Source of the DNA: JBBRLA01 sp038231615
Lineage (GTDB): Bacteria > Myxococcota_A > Polyangia > Palsa-1104 > JAEUJZ01
Length of the DNA: 21,052 nt
Direction: 5' to 3'
NCBI GenBank assembly: GCA_038231615.1
Contig: JBBRLA010000058.1
Span: 1-21,052 of the forward strand
Part shown: piece by piece, positions 20,724 to 21,052 of the stretch
Layout: every line of letters starts with the position of its first letter
Numbering within the stretch: the stretch's first letter is position 1
Made by a program: the position numbers and the translations under genes
The notes under the pieces: generated by a model
The model's input: only the letters and a program-made list of their open reading frames with translations
Told to the model about the DNA's origin: nothing
Database searches by the model: none

Positions 20724-20907
20724 GACCTGGGTATCCTTCTTCAGGGAAGTCAGCCTGCTATCCGCGATGACTTTCATGCGCCTTACATCGCCCGTCAGCC
20801 CTGCCTGCTTGATAAGGAGGGGAATGAACGATCTTTCGACTGTGGGCGCGGCCGATCCGCCAAAATCAAATTGCGTACCGCGACAGTACCCCCTAGCTTC
20901 TGGTTGA
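20596..20907 (+). CDS. Doubtful small ORF overlapping the SDR-cupin 3' end
   Basis: An open frame of 103 codons starts at ATG 20596 (MPLPPIRNQIEQARHLVNIN), one frame away from the SDR-cupin gene and overlapping its last 128 nt. In the overlap this frame has a stronger G/C third-position bias and more ordinary protein composition than the annotated tail. An internal ATG at 20824, preceded by AAGGAGG only 3 nt away, could also start a 27-aa peptide. I recognise no family, and no ribosome site precedes 20596. It may be a real small gene, or the original 3' end of the cupin gene after a frameshift. Confidence 0.2.
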   Translation: MPLPPIRNQIEQARHLVNINCQGLRRLTRERRSEPIPVPLPPETWVSFFREVSLLSAMTFMRLTSPVSPACLIRRGMNDLSTVGAADPPKSNCVPRQYPLASG

Positions 20908-20938
20908 CAGGAGGGGCCGGGGGTCGCATCCTCGGCCC
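20904..20938 (+). promoter_or_regulatory. Probable leaderless promoter of rimO
   Basis: A perfect TTGACA (20904-20909) is followed after exactly 17 nt by CATCCT (20927-20932, three of six -10 positions) and then, after 6 nt, by the rimO GTG. Transcription would begin at or next to the start codon, and no Shine-Dalgarno site occurs at normal distance, so a leaderless mRNA fits. Confidence 0.45.
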
Positions 20939-21052
20939 GTGTCCCAGCACCCCTCCGTGTACTTCGTCTCTCTCGGTTGTCCCAAGAATCGCGTCGACAC
21001 CGAGGTCATGCTCGGCATGTCCCAGCAAACCGGCTACACCCTGGCACAGGCC
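20939..21052 (+). CDS. rimO: Ribosomal protein uS12 methylthiotransferase RimO, 5' end only
   Basis: The frame starts at GTG 20939 and runs off the window after 38 codons. It reads MSQHPSVYFVSLGCPKNRVD and continues TEVMLGMSQQTGYTLAQA. VSLGCPKNxVDxEVMLG is the RimO signature; the Cys is the first ligand of the N-terminal UPF0004 iron-sulphur cluster. MiaB and MtaB have different spacing and residues here. RimO methylthiolates an Asp of ribosomal protein S12. With rsmI nearby, the segment groups two ribosome decoding-centre modification genes around the SDR-cupin gene. The radical-SAM and TRAM domains lie beyond the window. Confidence 0.93.
   Translation, partial: MSQHPSVYFVSLGCPKNRVDTEVMLGMSQQTGYTLAQA

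Overview
The window is high-GC, densely coded bacterial DNA. Large TPR proteins, an RpoH-type sigma factor with a long acidic N-terminus, a cysteine-bearing O-antigen-ligase-like protein and the general gene style suggest a Myxococcota / former Deltaproteobacteria-type genome. This is an inference from protein style, because no rRNA or other taxonomic marker is present. I see no tRNA, rRNA, transposase, phage gene or CRISPR array.

Layout. (1) 1-5452, all on the plus strand: the 3' part of a giant TPR protein, an unrecognised 210-aa protein, a short-chain dehydrogenase of the trans-2-enoyl-CoA reductase type, and greA, packed with gaps of 0 to 31 nt. (2) 5473-12256: a compact but broken-up surface-polysaccharide locus. 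It holds an O-antigen ligase/polymerase (-), a Wza-type export lipoprotein (+), a NodB-type polysaccharide deacetylase (+), and a minus-strand operon of initiating sugar-phosphate transferase, GT4 glycosyltransferase and Wzx-type flippase. Together these could start a lipid-linked glycan, extend it, flip it, polymerise or ligate it, deacetylate it and export it. No Wzc/PCP co-polymerase or tyrosine kinase lies in the window. (3) 12490-13751: an orphan RsbW-like HATPase (+) converging on an unrecognised 244-aa protein (-). (4) 13752-14049: a repeat-rich spacer with a 39-bp inverted repeat and GTGAAAAG-type direct repeats. (5) 14050-18097: a TolB-like beta-propeller protein and a Ppx/GppA phosphatase (a 4-nt overlapping pair, -), divergent from an RpoH-like sigma factor (+), which looks like a stress-signalling neighbourhood. 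(6) 18098-21052: a lower-GC regulatory island, rsmI, an atypical SDR fused to a cupin-like domain through an Ala-Thr-Gly repeat linker, and the first 38 codons of rimO with a probable leaderless promoter.

Three themes stand out. First, at least six unrelated genes carry in-frame, nucleotide-level tandem repeats or low-complexity insertions (units of 3, 12, 15, 24, 33 and 33 bp). This suggests an active repeat-expansion tendency that is tolerated when it preserves frame. Second, a 19-bp inverted repeat flanks the putative rsmI promoter. Its right arm covers the rsmI start codon, so read-through RNA from the sigma gene would hide the start while RNA from the local promoter would not. Third, synonymous-site strand bias appears to flip near 5.45 kb, exactly where greA and the ligase gene converge.
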